From positions 1 through 64,000 of the forward strand of contig NZ_CAMLDD010000009.1 of the NCBI RefSeq assembly GCF_946478785.1: a stretch of 64,000 nt of DNA, read 5' to 3'. The DNA is from an uncultured Flavobacterium sp. Lineage in GTDB: Bacteria; Bacteroidota; Bacteroidia; Flavobacteriales; Flavobacteriaceae. The notes below the pieces were generated by a model. The model was not told the origin of the DNA, searched no databases, and saw only the letters and a list, made by a program, of their open reading frames with translations. Positions 8,527 through 16,482 of this stretch are shown here, piece after piece. Both the position numbers and the translations under genes were made by a program. The stretch's first letter is position 1. Every line of letters begins with the position of its first letter.

Positions 8527-9165
8527 TTAGTTTGCGCTCAAGTACTCAGCTGTACTTACTCTGTCTGCAGACATCGCTTCTTTTCCAGCTTCCCAGTTTG
8601 CAGGACAAACTTCACCTTTAGTTTGAATGTGTGTGTAAGCATCAACCATACGTAAGTACTCGTTTACGTTACGGCCTAATGGCATGTCGTTAACACTTTC
8701 GTGGAAGATTTTTCCAGTTTCGTCAATTAAATAAGTAGCTCTGTAAGTTACGTTTGAACCTTCAACGATTACTGAATCAGTTTCTTCGCTGTAGCTTGTA
8801 GATTCGATATCAAGAATACCTAAAATGTTAGCTAAGTTACGGTTTGTATCTGCTAAGATTGGGTAAGTTACACCTTCGATTCCACCATTATTTTTTGGAG
8901 TGTTTAACCATGCAAAGTGTACTTCATTTGTATCGCAAGAAGCTCCGATTACGATAGTATTTCTTTTTTCAAATTCTGGTAATGCAGCTTGGAAAGCGTG
9001 TAATTCAGTTGGACATACAAAAGTGAAATCTTTTGGATACCAAAACAATAATACTTTTTTGTTGTTATTTACTGCTTCTTCAAAGATGTTGATTTTCAAG
9101 TTATCACCCATTTCTGAGATAGCATCTACTGCAAGACTTGGGAATTTTTTTCCTACTAAAGACAT
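8527..9165 (-). CDS. 2-Cys peroxiredoxin (AhpC/Prx1 type)
   Basis: The 212-residue AhpC/TSA protein has peroxidatic Cys51 in FTFVCPTELH and resolving Cys187 in GEVCPANWEAG, the typical 2-Cys spacing. It reduces hydrogen peroxide and organic peroxides in the cytoplasm using a thioredoxin-type donor. It is the first gene of a minus-strand operon with the thioredoxin-like and small DUF genes. No ahpF is nearby, consistent with thioredoxin dependence. Confidence 0.95.
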   Translation of the reverse strand: MSLVGKKFPSLAVDAISEMGDNLKINIFEEAVNNNKKVLLFWYPKDFTFVCPTELHAFQAALPEFEKRNTIVIGASCDTNEVHFAWLNTPKNNGGIEGVTYPILADTNRNLANILGILDIESTSYSEETDSVIVEGSNVTYRATYLIDETGKIFHESVNDMPLGRNVNEYLRMVDAYTHIQTKGEVCPANWEAGKEAMSADRVSTAEYLSAN

Positions 9166-9201
9166 ATTTTTCGTTTTTAAAGTTAAAATTTATTTCTGGT
9201 G

Positions 9202-9233
9202 CAAAAGTAGGGTATAAGCAATGTTAGTTACAA
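9202..9233 (-). promoter_or_regulatory. candidate promoter of the peroxiredoxin operon
   Basis: On the minus strand TTG (9233-9231), a 21-base spacer and TACTTTTG (9209-9202) match the Bacteroidetes -33/-7 pattern, 37 bases upstream of the ATG. Confidence 0.6.
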
Positions 9234-9386
9234 TAAGATGTAATTATTAATATTTATCAACTGATAGTATTTAGTTATGGGTGTAAATAATTTTTTTGTA
9301 ACTCATTGAAGTTGAGATTTATATTTGGATGAAACACAAATCTTGCTTTTAAATAATTCAAATTAAAAAAATAGAAAGATTGCTGC

Positions 9387-9400
9387 ATACCGATTGGTAT
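9387..9400. promoter_or_regulatory. palindromic operator 1 upstream of tetR
   Basis: ATACC-GATT-GGTAT is a perfect 5-bp inverted repeat around GATT, 42 bases before the tetR ATG. It lies directly upstream of the -7 box at 9407, so bound repressor would block the promoter. The same core recurs at 10041-10058. Confidence 0.75.
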
Positions 9401-9406
9401 TTAAGT

Positions 9407-9414
9407 TATATTTG
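9407..9414 (+). promoter_or_regulatory. candidate -7 element of tetR
   Basis: TATATTTG matches TAnnTTTG. A weak ATTG lies 24 bases upstream as a possible -33 element, with operator 1 between the two. Confidence 0.5.
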
Positions 9415-9442
9415 TATTATATTTTAATTTCAAGCCATAATC

Positions 9443-10024
9443 ATGGATACATCAGAATTTATATTAGATAAAGTTGCACCAATTTTCAACAAGCAGGGAT
9501 ATGTTGGAACGAGTCTGAGAGATATAACTAATGCAACAGGGCTTACAAAAGGTGCAATATATTGCAACTTTGCTAACAAAGAAGACTTGGCTCTCCAGTC
9601 ATTTCAGCTAAATATAAATTTAGCAATAACACCTTTATTCAAATTAGTTGCTACTCAGGAAGGAAGTATCAATAAGTTATATACCATAACAAATTATCAG
9701 CGAAGTTATTATGATTTAGTTAATGATAGAGGTGGTTGTCCCATGTTGAGAGTAGGAGTTGATGCAAAATTTATTAATCCAGTTTTATTTGAAGCATCTC
9801 AAAAATTATCAGGTAAATTTATTGCAGGACTAATTAATATTATTAGCGAAGGCATCACCAATGATGAGATTAAAAGTAGCATAGATCCAGTTAAATATGC
9901 GCAAATAATATTATCATTAATTGAAGGAAGTTCGCTTTTGGCATTTACCCATAATGATAAGACCTATATAAACAGTTCTATGGATTTGATTGATGAAACA
10001 ATAATAAAGAGTATCGTAAAGTAA
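9443..10024 (+). CDS. TetR/AcrR family transcriptional regulator
   Basis: This 193-residue protein has an N-terminal TetR helix-turn-helix: FNKQGYVGTSLRDITNATGLTKGAIYCNFANKEDL (about residues 14-48, quoted here in pieces as FNKQGYVGTSLRDI and TGLTKGAIYCNF). A helical ligand-binding domain with TetR_C-like features follows. It is likely autoregulated: one palindromic operator overlaps its promoter and a second precedes the next gene. The ligand is unknown; acyl-CoA or a xenobiotic would fit the neighbouring thioesterase (inference). Confidence 0.9.
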   Translation: MDTSEFILDKVAPIFNKQGYVGTSLRDITNATGLTKGAIYCNFANKEDLALQSFQLNINLAITPLFKLVATQEGSINKLYTITNYQRSYYDLVNDRGGCPMLRVGVDAKFINPVLFEASQKLSGKFIAGLINIISEGITNDEIKSSIDPVKYAQIILSLIEGSSLLAFTHNDKTYINSSMDLIDETIIKSIVK

Positions 10025-10040
10025 AATTTTTTAACCCTTC

Positions 10041-10058
10041 AAATACCGATTGGTATTT
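10041..10058. promoter_or_regulatory. palindromic operator 2 between tetR and the thioesterase
   Basis: AAATACC-GATT-GGTATTT is a perfect 7-bp inverted repeat with the same spacer as operator 1. It lies 16 bases after the tetR stop and 17 before the next ATG, so it can control the thioesterase gene on its own. Confidence 0.75.
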
Positions 10059-10075
10059 GAAACAATATTTAAATA

Positions 10076-10567
10076 ATGGAAAAAGTATTAAGAACAAAAA
10101 GAAAAATTAGATTTCAGGATTGCGACCCATTTAATCATTTGAATAATTCAAAATATTTGGAATATTTTATCAATACCCGAGAGGATCAAATTGCAGAATA
10201 TTATGATTTGGATATATTTAAATATCTAAAAGAAACAGGACTTAGTTGGGTCGTTGCATCAAATCAGATAAGTTATATAAGACCTGCTTTTACAATGGAG
10301 ACGGTATTGATTGAATCACAATTGATTCAATATAGCGATACTTTTTTAGTAGTTGAAATGAAAATGTGGAATGAAAACGAGACAGAATTAAAGGCGATCT
10401 TATGGATAAAGTTTATTCAGTTTAATATTCAAACACAAAAAGTAGCCAACCATTCTGAGAATTTGATGCAACTGTTTCAATCGGTTGTTGTTCCTGTAGA
10501 ACAATCTGTTTTTGAAAATAGATATTTAGAAATTATTCAGAAATTGAAAGCTGGAATGGCCGTCTAA
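10076..10567 (+). CDS. acyl-CoA thioesterase, 4HBT/FatB-like hotdog family
   Basis: The 163-residue hotdog protein has the 4-hydroxybenzoyl-CoA thioesterase motif at residues 13-31: RFQDCDPFNHLNNSKYLEYF, with the Asp of DxDxxxHxNN and the following helix. It should hydrolyse a CoA thioester in the cytoplasm. It lies 51 bases downstream of tetR with an operator in between, so it is the likely target of that regulator. A terminator follows at 10626. Confidence 0.85.
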   Translation: MEKVLRTKRKIRFQDCDPFNHLNNSKYLEYFINTREDQIAEYYDLDIFKYLKETGLSWVVASNQISYIRPAFTMETVLIESQLIQYSDTFLVVEMKMWNENETELKAILWIKFIQFNIQTQKVANHSENLMQLFQSVVVPVEQSVFENRYLEIIQKLKAGMAV

Positions 10568-10625
10568 AAAAATCCAAGTAATTTTTCTAAAGATTATACG
10601 GTGTTATTTTTAGCTAATAAAAAGT

Positions 10626-10662
10626 AAAGTAGTCAAATGAATTTTTGGCTACTTTTGCTTTT
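10626..10662 (+). terminator. terminator after the tetR-thioesterase pair
   Basis: AAAGTAGTCAAA pairs with TTTTGGCTACTTT (one bulge), followed by TGCTTTTATT. Confidence 0.6.
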
Positions 10663-10722
10663 ATTCTAACAGGATTCGCTTGTATTTTGTGATTTGTAAT
10701 AAGTTGATGGTGTTTATATATC

Positions 10723-12336
10723 TTAATTAAGTTCAATATGAACAGGTAAAGTCCCGTTACAATCTAAATTTTCTAAAAGCTGAGTACCTGCTGTTTTTTG
10801 AAATTCCTCGAAATCCTGATACACCTGAACCAAACCAAACGCATTTTTTAAATTCGGAATAATAGGTAAAACATATGGGTTTCCGAAAACATAAACGATA
10901 CATTCTTTGGTTTCCAGAAAATTCGAAAGCAATGCCAAAACTTCGTCGTCAATTTCGAAATTGTTCATAGGTTTGGCTTTTGGAACAAATAAAGAAATAA
11001 TAATAGCATCAAAAGGCTGCAAACTTATTTCGATAGCCGAAATATCAGAGTCTTCCAGATTTTCAAATGAAAAATCAGGACAGTTTAAATCTTGATTCAG
11101 AGTTGAAAAAAAGGTGTTTTCGGTAGATTTATATAGACTTAATTTTGCTAAAGTATTATTTTCAAAACAGTCAAAAACAAATTCGGTATTTTCATTATCA
11201 ATGATTTTCGTAATGGAATTTTCGGCTATTTGCAGATTTAACGCAGCAGTATGATTGAAGTTTAATTCTCCAGAAGTAAATTGGTTTCCGGATAAAATGC
11301 CCACTTTTTCTTTGGCTTTCATGATTCGGTCATAGCTTTCAAATATGCGATCCGGTGAAGCATTTTTAAAGATAGCTTCAATTCCTTCAGGAACATTTTC
11401 AGCGAAACATAAAATGTCGTTGCCAGCGTTAAAGGCTTCCCATTCCAGTTCACCTTTTGTTTCATAGAGTTTTGAAACGCTGTGCATATTCAAAGCATCA
11501 GAAATTACCAAGCCATCATAACCCAATTTCTCACGTAAAAGTGTCTGAATGACTGCTTTTGATAACGTAGCAGAAGTATCTTTTCCATCGTTTAAAATCG
11601 GAACCGCTAAATGTCCAATCATAATGGAGTCGACATTATTTTCGATTCCTTTGATGAACGGATATAATTCGTTTTCTAATAATTCTTCTAAAGTTTCTTT
11701 TAAAACCGGCAATCCCAAATGTGAATCGACATTCGTATTTCCGTGTCCGGGAAAGTGTTTCAGACAGCCTAAAACGCCAACTTCAGACATTCCTTTTAAA
11801 TATTCAACAGCAAAATCAGCGACTTTTTCTTTGTTTTCGCCAAAAGAACGATAACCAATAACTGGATTATTCGGGTTGTTATTGATATCTGCCAAAGGCG
11901 ATAAATTATAATGGATTCCGGCTGATTTTAAGTCTAAACCAATTTGTTTTCCCACTTCATAAACCAACTTCGATTTACTTTCCGGCAAAGCGCCCAAAGT
12001 AATAGCATACGGATATTGCGGTGTTTTTTCGATGCGCATGGCTAAACCCCATTCGGCATCAATACTGATTAAAAGTGGAGTAGAAGCAGACTTTTGGTAA
12101 CGAACAATGAGTTCTTTTATTTTTTGATAACTGTCATCATTGAACACTACTTTTTTCTTGCTTTCATAATTTGTTGCAGCGCTCGCACGACTATGGAAAA
12201 AAGTCAATCCACCAATATTATGTTCTTTTATCAAACGTTCGGTTTCCTGGATATTTTCTTCGGTGTCGTTGATGAAAACTGCGGGAAAGAAAAATTGTCC
12301 TATTCTTTGTCGTAATGCTTCGGCTGTCATTTTCAT
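10723..12336 (-). CDS. nagZ: glycoside hydrolase family 3, NagZ-like beta-N-acetylhexosaminidase
   Basis: The 537-residue cytoplasmic protein (no signal peptide) has a GH3 TIM barrel in the first 350 residues: LISIDAEWGLAMR, the catalytic-loop signature KHFPGHGNTNVDSH, and the nucleophile motif VISDALNMHS. An additional C-terminal domain of about 180 residues follows. NagZ removes GlcNAc from anhydromuropeptides. This fits the operon with AmpG-like permease, GHL10 and AnmK. The start is 2 bases after the GNAT stop. Other GH3 substrates are possible but the context favours cell-wall recycling. Confidence 0.85.
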   Translation of the reverse strand: MKMTAEALRQRIGQFFFPAVFINDTEENIQETERLIKEHNIGGLTFFHSRASAATNYESKKKVVFNDDSYQKIKELIVRYQKSASTPLLISIDAEWGLAMRIEKTPQYPYAITLGALPESKSKLVYEVGKQIGLDLKSAGIHYNLSPLADINNNPNNPVIGYRSFGENKEKVADFAVEYLKGMSEVGVLGCLKHFPGHGNTNVDSHLGLPVLKETLEELLENELYPFIKGIENNVDSIMIGHLAVPILNDGKDTSATLSKAVIQTLLREKLGYDGLVISDALNMHSVSKLYETKGELEWEAFNAGNDILCFAENVPEGIEAIFKNASPDRIFESYDRIMKAKEKVGILSGNQFTSGELNFNHTAALNLQIAENSITKIIDNENTEFVFDCFENNTLAKLSLYKSTENTFFSTLNQDLNCPDFSFENLEDSDISAIEISLQPFDAIIISLFVPKAKPMNNFEIDDEVLALLSNFLETKECIVYVFGNPYVLPIIPNLKNAFGLVQVYQDFEEFQKTAGTQLLENLDCNGTLPVHIELN

Positions 12337-12338
12337 TT

Positions 12339-12788
12339 TTATAAAGTCTTTTTCATGCAGACACTATTATCAATTGCTTCGTACGGAGGATAATTCGGAA
12401 TTATAGTGTAATCTTGTTTTTGGTATAAATTAATCGCTTCGGGCTGGTTTTTTCCTGTTTCTAAAATCGTGTAAGCGTAGCCAACTTCTTTCGCCCAAAT
12501 TTCCAGTTCTTTTAAAACAGCTGATGCAATGCCTTTTTTTCGATGATCAGGATGAACATACATTCTCTTGATTTCAGTCTTGTCACTTTCTTTTTCACGA
12601 AAAGCGCCACAGCCAACAGGTATATGATTTTCGTAATAAACGATGGTATGTTTTATTTTATCGGTTTTATTAAACTGATTGTAAAAGGCATGATCTTCTC
12701 CGTCTCTGATGGCTAAATCCTGATCTAATAAAGCAACAAGATTTATAAAATCAATATCGTCTGAATTTGTTCGTTTTAAAGTAATCAT
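12339..12788 (-). CDS. GNAT family N-acetyltransferase
   Basis: This 149-residue GNAT domain has the acetyl-CoA loop MYVHPDHRKKGIASAVL (the Q/RxxGxG/A motif is RKKGIA) and a C-terminal NLYQKQDYT strand-helix. The acceptor substrate is not evident. It is embedded in the peptidoglycan recycling operon between the TPR-like gene and nagZ (2-base gap), so an amino-sugar or peptide acceptor is plausible (inference). Confidence 0.85.
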   Translation of the reverse strand: MITLKRTNSDDIDFINLVALLDQDLAIRDGEDHAFYNQFNKTDKIKHTIVYYENHIPVGCGAFREKESDKTEIKRMYVHPDHRKKGIASAVLKELEIWAKEVGYAYTILETGKNQPEAINLYQKQDYTIIPNYPPYEAIDNSVCMKKTL

Positions 12789-12810
12789 GATACAATTTGC
12801 GAAAGTGTTT

Positions 12811-13152
12811 TTATTTCAGTTTTGCCTTTTTTTGTTTAGCCAATTGTTTTTTGGTTTCAATTGCTTTTTCCAGTCGGTTTTTGAAACGAAAGAGTTTTGG
12901 TAATCCTTCTAGTCGGTCTTCGATTGTAATTTCTTCAAAAACTATAATCGCTTTTTCTAATACCCGAATTTCGTTTTCAATATCATTGTTGTTTTTGTAG
13001 ATTATTGCCAATCGATCATAAGGATGATTTCCTTTGAAGCCTTCTGCAACATTTTCTTCATACAGCTCAATTGCTTTTTCAAGATTTCCGGATTTTTCGA
13101 ACTCGCTTCCTTTCAGATTGCGTTCGGCCTGCAAATTTTCATTGATTTCCAT
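12811..13152 (-). CDS. small TPR-like protein
   Basis: The 113 residues are all helical and highly charged. The region 17-60 (EFEKSGNLEKAIELYEENV, then HPYDRLAIIYKNNNDIEN) follows the tetratricopeptide helix pattern, giving about two repeats. It ends in a lysine-rich tail. There is no signal peptide, so it is probably a cytoplasmic adaptor. It is between the AmpG-like permease and the GNAT gene, transcribed with them. Its function is unknown. Confidence 0.75.
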   Translation of the reverse strand: MEINENLQAERNLKGSEFEKSGNLEKAIELYEENVAEGFKGNHPYDRLAIIYKNNNDIENEIRVLEKAIIVFEEITIEDRLEGLPKLFRFKNRLEKAIETKKQLAKQKKAKLK

Positions 13153-13174
13153 AGGTTAAGATGTTTGTTTGGGG

Positions 13175-14458
13175 TTAAACTTCTTCTATTTTTTTTCCAA
13201 AATCTTTTGGAAAAAGTAAAAAACGTGATAAAATAAGACCTGGAATTGTAGCCAGCAAAACCCAAATAAAGAAGTTTTGATAGCCTAAATATTGCTGTAT
13301 ATAACCGCTTACCATTCCCGGGAGCATCATTCCTAATGCCATAAATCCGGTTGCGAGTGCATAATGTGCTGTTTTTGATTCCCCTTCGGCAACATGAATT
13401 AAAAACATCATGAAAGCAGTAAAACCAAATCCGTATCCGAATTGTTCCAAAATCACAACAGCGTAAATATAATAAATTGATGTTGGATGGAAAAAAGCCA
13501 ATAAAATAAATCCGATAATGGGAAGATGCATGGCCAGAAACATAGGCAACATCCATTTAGTAAGACCTTGTTTCGAAATTGCAATTCCGCCTAAAATTCC
13601 ACCTAAGGTTAAAGCTCCAACGCCAAAAGTTCCGTAAATTATTCCAACAGCTTCGGTATCCAGTCCCATTCCGCCTATTTCTTTTCCGTCCAGTAAAAAC
13701 GGACTTAGCATTTTAAGCAGCTGCGATTCTCCCAATCTGAAAACCAGAATAAATGCCAATACCAATCCGATTTGTTTTTTCTTAAAGAAACTTGCAAATA
13801 CAGTTCCGAAGTTTTGATTATGATGCGCTTCCTTAGTATTTTCTACAGCGTTTATTTCGGTTTTTGGTGTAAAAATGAAGTTATAAAGCGTAATAAATAC
13901 CATTAACAAACCAACAGCAATCATCGTATACGACCATGCTTTGGTATTGTCTCCGTATTTGTGTTCCAGATATCCGGCAAACAAAACGATTAGTCCGTTT
14001 CCTGCTAAAAGTGAAAGTCGGTAAAAAGTACTTCTGATTCCAAGGAAGAAAGATTGCTGTTCTTTTCGCAATGCCAGTAAATAAAAGCCATCGCTGGCAA
14101 TATCATTCGAAGCCGAAGCAAAAGCGGCAACCCAGAATATCGCCAAAGTCATGATGAAAAAACCGCTTGTCGGAATCGTAAAACCGACTAATAAAAATGC
14201 AATTGAAATTAGCAGCTGCATCGATAAAAACCATTTTCTTTTGGTTCCGTTCAACTCAATAAACGGACTCCAAAGCGGTTTTATAACCCAGGGTAAATAC
14301 AATAAACTGGTATAAACGCCAATGTCTTCATTAGAGATTCCGAGATTTTTGTACATAATCACCGAAACCGAGATTATAACGGCGTAAGGCAGTCCGGATG
14401 CAAAATTTAGAAGCGGAATCCAAAACCACGGTTTATTGTCTTTATTATCTGTTTTCAT
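13175..14458 (-). CDS. AmpG-like major facilitator permease (muropeptide uptake)
   Basis: The 427-residue protein has about 12 membrane segments and the AmpG start WFWIPLLNFASGLPYAVIIS, followed by NEDIGVYTSLLYLPWVIKPLW. AmpG imports GlcNAc-anhydroMurNAc peptides across the inner membrane. Its start overlaps the end of the GHL10 gene by 14 bases, indicating translational coupling. The cluster AnmK-GHL10-AmpG-NagZ supports a recycling role. Confidence 0.88.
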   Translation of the reverse strand: MKTDNKDNKPWFWIPLLNFASGLPYAVIISVSVIMYKNLGISNEDIGVYTSLLYLPWVIKPLWSPFIELNGTKRKWFLSMQLLISIAFLLVGFTIPTSGFFIMTLAIFWVAAFASASNDIASDGFYLLALRKEQQSFFLGIRSTFYRLSLLAGNGLIVLFAGYLEHKYGDNTKAWSYTMIAVGLLMVFITLYNFIFTPKTEINAVENTKEAHHNQNFGTVFASFFKKKQIGLVLAFILVFRLGESQLLKMLSPFLLDGKEIGGMGLDTEAVGIIYGTFGVGALTLGGILGGIAISKQGLTKWMLPMFLAMHLPIIGFILLAFFHPTSIYYIYAVVILEQFGYGFGFTAFMMFLIHVAEGESKTAHYALATGFMALGMMLPGMVSGYIQQYLGYQNFFIWVLLATIPGLILSRFLLFPKDFGKKIEEV

Positions 14459-16016
14459 CAGGTTGTGCTGGGGAATAGATTTTAAATGTCTTTTTTAAGT
14501 CGATAATAGTAGGTGTACTTTCGTTTGCAAAATAGTCAATAAATGTCACAGCACAAGCTTTATACTGATTCATTTTTGCAGCCGGAATTGAAAATGAAAT
14601 TGTTCCTGTATTTTCGCACACTGTTACCTTTTCAACAATTTGTCTGGCGTCATTAATATCGATTTTCGAAATATGTTCAGCTCCGTAAACCACCATATAT
14701 CTCACTTTTGTATTAAAAGGATATTTGATATTAAACGAATACTTCATGCTGTCTTTTGCATATTCATTCACTACCGGTGTATCGATAATAATGTGTTTTA
14801 AATTGGGAACCGCAGCCGGAAGGGCAGGATATAGGTATTGGTTTTCTTCTAAATGGCGTGCAATGTCAAAGTTATTGTTCATGAACCATTTGGCACTGAA
14901 ATAAGCACTTCCGCTTACGTTTTTGAAACTTCTCAAATAATCAATCTGATTAGGGATTTCAGACATGAAGTTCCAGCTTTTGTCACTGTCAGTTCTGATT
15001 TTATAAGTAGCGTGGCCTATGTAAATTGCTGTGTTGTTTGAATTCTCAGACCACCATTTTACTAATTTTGAGTAATTGGCAACACGATTATTCATGCTCC
15101 AATACAACTGAGGCAGGATGTAGTCAATCCATTTTTGATCCATCCATAAAATAGGATCAGCGTATAAATCATCGTAATTAGAAGTCGACTGTGTTTCAGA
15201 ACCTTTTGGATCAACCGATTTGTTTCGCCAAACCCCAAACGGACTGATTCCAAACTGAACCCAAGGTTTGCTAGCTTTTATAGTCGTAGAAATCGTGTGC
15301 ACAAAATTGCTCACATTCGCACGGCGCCAATCGGCAAGCGATAAACCATTTCCGTATTTTTTGTATGAGGCTGTGTCGTTAAAAACTTTTCCGGGAACAG
15401 CATACGGATAAAAATAATCATCAAAGTGAATCGCATCAATATCGTATTTATCAACGACTTCTTGCACCACTTTCGTCAAATGTGACTGAACTTCAGGCAA
15501 AGCCGGATCATAATATAATTTTCCGCCGTATTCAATCATCCATTCCGGGTGTTTGAAAATATCGTGATTTGGACTCAATTGCTGTTTGTTTAAATCGAAA
15601 GTCGCGCGGTATGGGTTCATCCACGCATGAAATTCAAAACCTCTTTCGTGCGCTTCCTCAATCATCCAGGCCAAAGCATCATAATAAGGGAGTGGCGGCT
15701 GACCTTCTCGGCCGGTTAAAAATCGTGACCACGGCGCCAGTTCAGTAGGATAAAAAGCATCACCCACACTTCGAATCTGAACGATTACGGCATTGTAATT
15801 CAGTTTTTTATACGCTTCTAAAATCTCGATATAGTCTGCTTTTTCTTTTTCAACGCCGTCAATGGCTGTTTTTGGCCAGTCAATATTTACGACAGTTGCA
15901 ATCCAGACACCTCTAAATTCGTTTTTAGGATGTTTGGTTTTTTCCTGCGAATTGACGTTCCATCCAAAGAAAAATAAATATATGATAGAGAATATTAGGT
16001 GCTGATTTTTATGCAT
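14445..16016 (-). CDS. secreted family 10-like glycosylhydrolase (GHL10, DUF187)
   Basis: This 523-residue protein begins with a signal peptide (cleavage near VNSQEK, residue 24). The GHL10 core starts at NEFRGVWIATVVNIDWP and continues with a TIM barrel: FHAWMNPYRA, DAIHFDDYFYPY, FGISPFGVWRN. A small beta domain closes the C-terminus. Proteins of this family act on peptidoglycan or related glycans in the periplasm or at the surface; the catalytic details are not settled from sequence. It is the first of five co-oriented genes ending in nagZ. Confidence 0.85.
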   Translation of the reverse strand: MHKNQHLIFSIIYLFFFGWNVNSQEKTKHPKNEFRGVWIATVVNIDWPKTAIDGVEKEKADYIEILEAYKKLNYNAVIVQIRSVGDAFYPTELAPWSRFLTGREGQPPLPYYDALAWMIEEAHERGFEFHAWMNPYRATFDLNKQQLSPNHDIFKHPEWMIEYGGKLYYDPALPEVQSHLTKVVQEVVDKYDIDAIHFDDYFYPYAVPGKVFNDTASYKKYGNGLSLADWRRANVSNFVHTISTTIKASKPWVQFGISPFGVWRNKSVDPKGSETQSTSNYDDLYADPILWMDQKWIDYILPQLYWSMNNRVANYSKLVKWWSENSNNTAIYIGHATYKIRTDSDKSWNFMSEIPNQIDYLRSFKNVSGSAYFSAKWFMNNNFDIARHLEENQYLYPALPAAVPNLKHIIIDTPVVNEYAKDSMKYSFNIKYPFNTKVRYMVVYGAEHISKIDINDARQIVEKVTVCENTGTISFSIPAAKMNQYKACAVTFIDYFANESTPTIIDLKKTFKIYSPAQPDENR

Positions 16017-16127
16017 TTCAATCTTTTTTTAACAGAAACCAAAAATAGTTTTTTTAGCTGATTATCGTAAATAATTAAGTGATTATAATTTTAACGGTAT
16101 TTATTTGAATTTCATATATTTTTTTTG

Positions 16128-16480
16128 CCACGAATTGCACTAATGTTCACTAATTTTTTTGCTCAATGTTCGACAAGAATAATTTTTGGCAATCTTTTTT
16201 ATACACATAGAAGCATAGTTTTCTTGGCTTATAAAGGCATTTTATTTGTTTGAAAAATACATCAGCTATGTGCTTCAATTTTTTTCTACAAATTAAAGAT
16301 TAAAACATTGAATACTAATCTATTTTTTTACCACAAATTGCACAAATTCCCACTAATTATTTTCGCAATATCAAGCAAAAAATTTGCGAAAATTTGTGTA
16401 ATTTGTGGTGGACTTTTTTTTTCAAACAGAATGATTAATCCTTAATCTGTGGTATGTTTTTAATAATTCGTGGCAAACCC
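16128..16480. repeat. dispersed AATTTGTG-type repeats with a long cruciform
   Basis: This is the gene-free stretch between anmK and GHL10. The arms 16331-16348 and 16391-16408 are complementary with one mismatch (CCACAAATTGCACAAATT), and a second stem inside (ATTTTCGCAA, 16359-16368, with its complement 16384-16393) competes with the outer arm. A degenerate unit GCCACGAATTGCACTAATG occurs at 16128. A T tract after the outer arm could give termination on the plus strand, but no plus-strand gene ends here. Confidence 0.7.
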
Positions 16481-16482
16481 TA

